A DNA stretch of 16,794 bases, from assembly GCA_002685655.1 (NCBI GenBank), contig NYXM01000181.1:1-16794 (forward strand), in the 5' to 3' direction. The position numbers were made by a program, and so were the translations under genes. The DNA comes from Planctomycetaceae bacterium (GTDB lineage: Bacteria; Planctomycetota; Planctomycetia; Pirellulales; Pirellulaceae). The notes under the pieces were generated by a model, which did not search any database, was not told the DNA's origin, and worked only from the letters and a program-made list of their open reading frames with translations. This document shows, in pieces, positions 14,664 through 16,794 of the stretch (the stretch's first letter is position 1; each line of letters starts with the position of its first letter).

Positions 14664-16648
14664 TAAGCCGTCTTTTTGTTCCGCGTTTCGATCCAAATCA
14701 CAACGCCCTTGAATGCGGGCGTTTTGGACTGAGCGTCGGTGCCGCGCGGCACCAGGATGTTGGCTTCAGGGTAGTACATCAGGGCATTCCCAGCACGAAT
14801 CTCGGCGAAGCTCCGTGCCAACACATGATCCAGACGGCCCGTATCGCTGACCACATTGACGCGTTGGTTGTGGATCAGCCCGAATCGGTCGAGATCTGTC
14901 GGATTCATCAAGATGATGTCGCGCCGATCCTGACCTCGATACAGATCTTCGTCTTCGTATACGACCGTGTTGAACTGACCTTCGCTTCGAACCGTCATCA
15001 AACGCAACTGCTGGTCGCCACCTTGAAGATCGGGCAACCGATGCACATGGAGTGCGGCACGACCGGTCTCAGTTGAAAACCTGGGTTGATGAAACGTCCG
15101 ACCGTCGATCTGAAATTCCTCCTTCGTCTGGCCGATCTCGGCGAGCTTTTCAAAACCGGGCACAACCTTGGCAATTGCCTGCCGAATGTGACCGGTGTCT
15201 CGCATCGACATCCAGTCGATCGGTCCGCCTGAACCGATCACTCGCTCGCCAAGATCAGCAATCAGCTCGACCTCACTGCGAGGCCCCGCCAGTCGGCTTG
15301 GACCACCATCGCTGAGTCGCACAAAGTTGAACATCGATTCCTGGGTAGTGGACTGAGGCTCCTCGTCACGCGCCACCACAGGCAAAATCAGCGTCTCGTC
15401 CGCCAATGCGTGGGCATGCCCTGTGTTAAGCGTGGTGTTCAGATAGACCAATGTCTCCAGCCGACTGATTGCCTCGCCCGCAAACGTAGCATCAGGATTG
15501 GAACCGTAGAGATTTCCACCCAGACAGAACCCCAACTTCAAATCGCGTTGGTGCGCGGCCTCCATACAGGACATCGTGTCGAAGCCAAGCGTTGTTGGCA
15601 ATTCGATCCCAAACTTGGACTCCAATCGCTCGAAGACTGCGTCCTTCAGTTTTGGAGTCACCCCCACCGAGCCGATGCCCTGCACGTTTGAATGTCCGCG
15701 GATCGGCATGAGCCCCGCGTGGGGTCTACCTACCATTCCACGCATCAGAGCCAGATTGGTAATGGCCTGTACATTTTGCACGCCGTGTGTGTGGTGCGTG
15801 ATTCCCATCGTCCAACTAAACACAACATTCTGGGCGGTCGCGTATCGTTCGGACACTGAATTGATTTGGGCCTGATCGACCCCTGATTTGTCGCGGATCT
15901 CATTCCAAGAGACTCTTCGGACATGCTCGATCCACTTGTCGTAGCCCAAGCAGTGTTCGCGCAGAAACGTTTCGTCCTGCGCGCCCATCTCGTCGATTCG
16001 CTTGGCGATCCCAGTCAACAACGCCAGGTCGCCGCCAATATGAGGCTGCACGTACTGGGTGGCAATCCTTGTGCCAAATAACAGGCTTCGAGGACTGCTG
16101 GGCACGCGAAAACTGACCAATCCAGTTTCCAGAACCGGATTGATCACGATCACCTGCCCACCACGACGACGCAGGTGCATCAGCGTCGACATCATCCGCG
16201 GGTGATTACTGGACGGATTACCGCCAATTACGAACACGAGATCGGCATGTTCGACATCCTCTAAGACCAACGTCGCGGTCCCACTTCCGATGGAACTTGC
16301 CAGCCCCACGCCACTCGCCTGATGGCAATAGTAACTGCAGTTGTTGACATGATTGGTGCCATACAACCGGGCGAGCAATTGCAATGAAAACGCTGCCTCA
16401 TTGGAGCTTCTTCCACTGAGATACCAAAACGATTCGTTAGCGGTTAGCGCCTTGAGCTTGTCCGCAACGCGTTGCATCGCCTCGGACCAATCGACGGTTC
16501 GAAAGTACGATTGCCCACGTTCGAACAGAACAGGTTGCGTCAGTCGGCCACAATGCTCGAGTTCGCGCGGTGTGAATGTTTTCAGTTGCTCGACCGAATA
16601 CGTGCTCCAGAATTCCGGATTGATCGGTCGCTGCATGTCCGCTGCCAT
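14663..16648 (-). CDS. YdeP/FdhF-like molybdopterin oxidoreductase, N terminus uncertain
   Basis: 661 residues are counted from ATG 16648. The family uses a Mo-bis-molybdopterin guanine dinucleotide cofactor; YdeP-type members resemble formate dehydrogenase alpha subunits, but their substrates are mostly unknown. Visible motifs are SGRSSNEAAF (79-88), NNCSYYCHQASGVGL (102-116) with Cys108 at the position of the FdhF selenocysteine that binds Mo, GGNPSSNHPRMM, and GLMPIRGHSNVQG. The C terminus holds the cofactor-binding barrel (LYRGQDRRDIILMNPTDLDRFGL). No CX2CX3C iron-sulfur motif is visible. The start is doubtful: ATG 16648 has no RBS, and the preceding in-frame codons read NELGRFPEVCKKSLQA, which I recall as conserved in this family. 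That frame has no ATG, GTG or TTG before TAG at 16748-16750, with further in-frame stops beyond. The gene may be 5'-truncated or disrupted. Family assignment is firm, activity is not. Confidence 0.85.
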   Translation of the reverse strand: MAADMQRPINPEFWSTYSVEQLKTFTPRELEHCGRLTQPVLFERGQSYFRTVDWSEAMQRVADKLKALTANESFWYLSGRSSNEAAFSLQLLARLYGTNHVNNCSYYCHQASGVGLASSIGSGTATLVLEDVEHADLVFVIGGNPSSNHPRMMSTLMHLRRRGGQVIVINPVLETGLVSFRVPSSPRSLLFGTRIATQYVQPHIGGDLALLTGIAKRIDEMGAQDETFLREHCLGYDKWIEHVRRVSWNEIRDKSGVDQAQINSVSERYATAQNVVFSWTMGITHHTHGVQNVQAITNLALMRGMVGRPHAGLMPIRGHSNVQGIGSVGVTPKLKDAVFERLESKFGIELPTTLGFDTMSCMEAAHQRDLKLGFCLGGNLYGSNPDATFAGEAISRLETLVYLNTTLNTGHAHALADETLILPVVARDEEPQSTTQESMFNFVRLSDGGPSRLAGPRSEVELIADLGERVIGSGGPIDWMSMRDTGHIRQAIAKVVPGFEKLAEIGQTKEEFQIDGRTFHQPRFSTETGRAALHVHRLPDLQGGDQQLRLMTVRSEGQFNTVVYEDEDLYRGQDRRDIILMNPTDLDRFGLIHNQRVNVVSDTGRLDHVLARSFAEIRAGNALMYYPEANILVPRGTDAQSKTPAFKGVVIWIETRNKKTA

Positions 16649-16794
16649 GGCCTGCAGCGATTTCTTGCAAACTTCGGGGAAACGCCCGAGTTCATTCAGC
16701 GATTCCCGGAACGGTATTAAATCGGTGGAATCCAGGGAAATGGGCCGCTATCAGTGCTACCGTTTCTAGGTGCTTGCGGCGGCAGTAACTGACC

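Overview
The window looks like chromosomal DNA of a planctomycete, probably of the Pirellula/Rhodopirellula group. This is inferred from the protein families, not from a database search. The pointers are a very large membrane-anchored TPR/PQQ-propeller protein, a Pkn-type Ser/Thr kinase with a Pro-rich tail and C-terminal membrane segment, a helical N-terminal module shared by those two proteins, an ExbD with an N-terminal zinc ribbon, and a YdeP-type molybdopterin oxidoreductase with the planctomycete-style NNCSYYCHQASG active-site motif.

Left edge (1-1200): this is probably a decayed mobile-element scar. It holds a doubtful small ORF, then a DUF2513 gene (a family common in phages and islands) with a good RBS, a single-base frameshift in a G run near its 3' end and an intrinsic terminator 11 bases past its original stop. 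Next comes the 5' half only of a tRNA-Phe(GAA) on the minus strand, broken exactly at the end of the anticodon loop, with an inverted copy of the anticodon-loop sequence about 40 bases away. A stretch from about 1200 to 1630 has no convincing gene. It holds stem-loops and a good sigma70-type promoter.

Centre (1651-12871): all genes are on the plus strand and look like one functional neighbourhood for an energised cell-envelope machine. The order is a single-pass membrane protein with a conserved C-terminal domain (1651), an ExbB/TolQ/MotA-type proton channel subunit (2702), two ExbD paralogs (3353 and a GTG start at 3870, the second with a cytoplasmic zinc ribbon), a 1178-residue inner-membrane protein with a periplasmic TPR and PQQ-type beta-propeller (4897), an exported TPR plus family-5 solute-binding protein (8685), and a secreted protein of unknown family translationally coupled to it by an ATGA overlap (11123). 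No TonB C-terminal domain, outer-membrane receptor, permease or ATPase is visible. What the Exb motor drives here is therefore unknown, and this cluster is the best candidate in the window for an undescribed system.

Right side (12872-16794): a hairpin and a small repeat-rich gap separate the cluster from two minus-strand genes. One is the Ser/Thr kinase (13095-14432). The other is a YdeP/FdhF-like molybdopterin oxidoreductase (14663-16648) whose conserved coding sequence seems to run upstream of its only usable ATG into a region full of in-frame stops. Its N terminus may be lost or disrupted. The intergenic gaps hold several palindromic elements (4768-4787, 8470-8618, 12951-13050) that look like dispersed genomic repeats.
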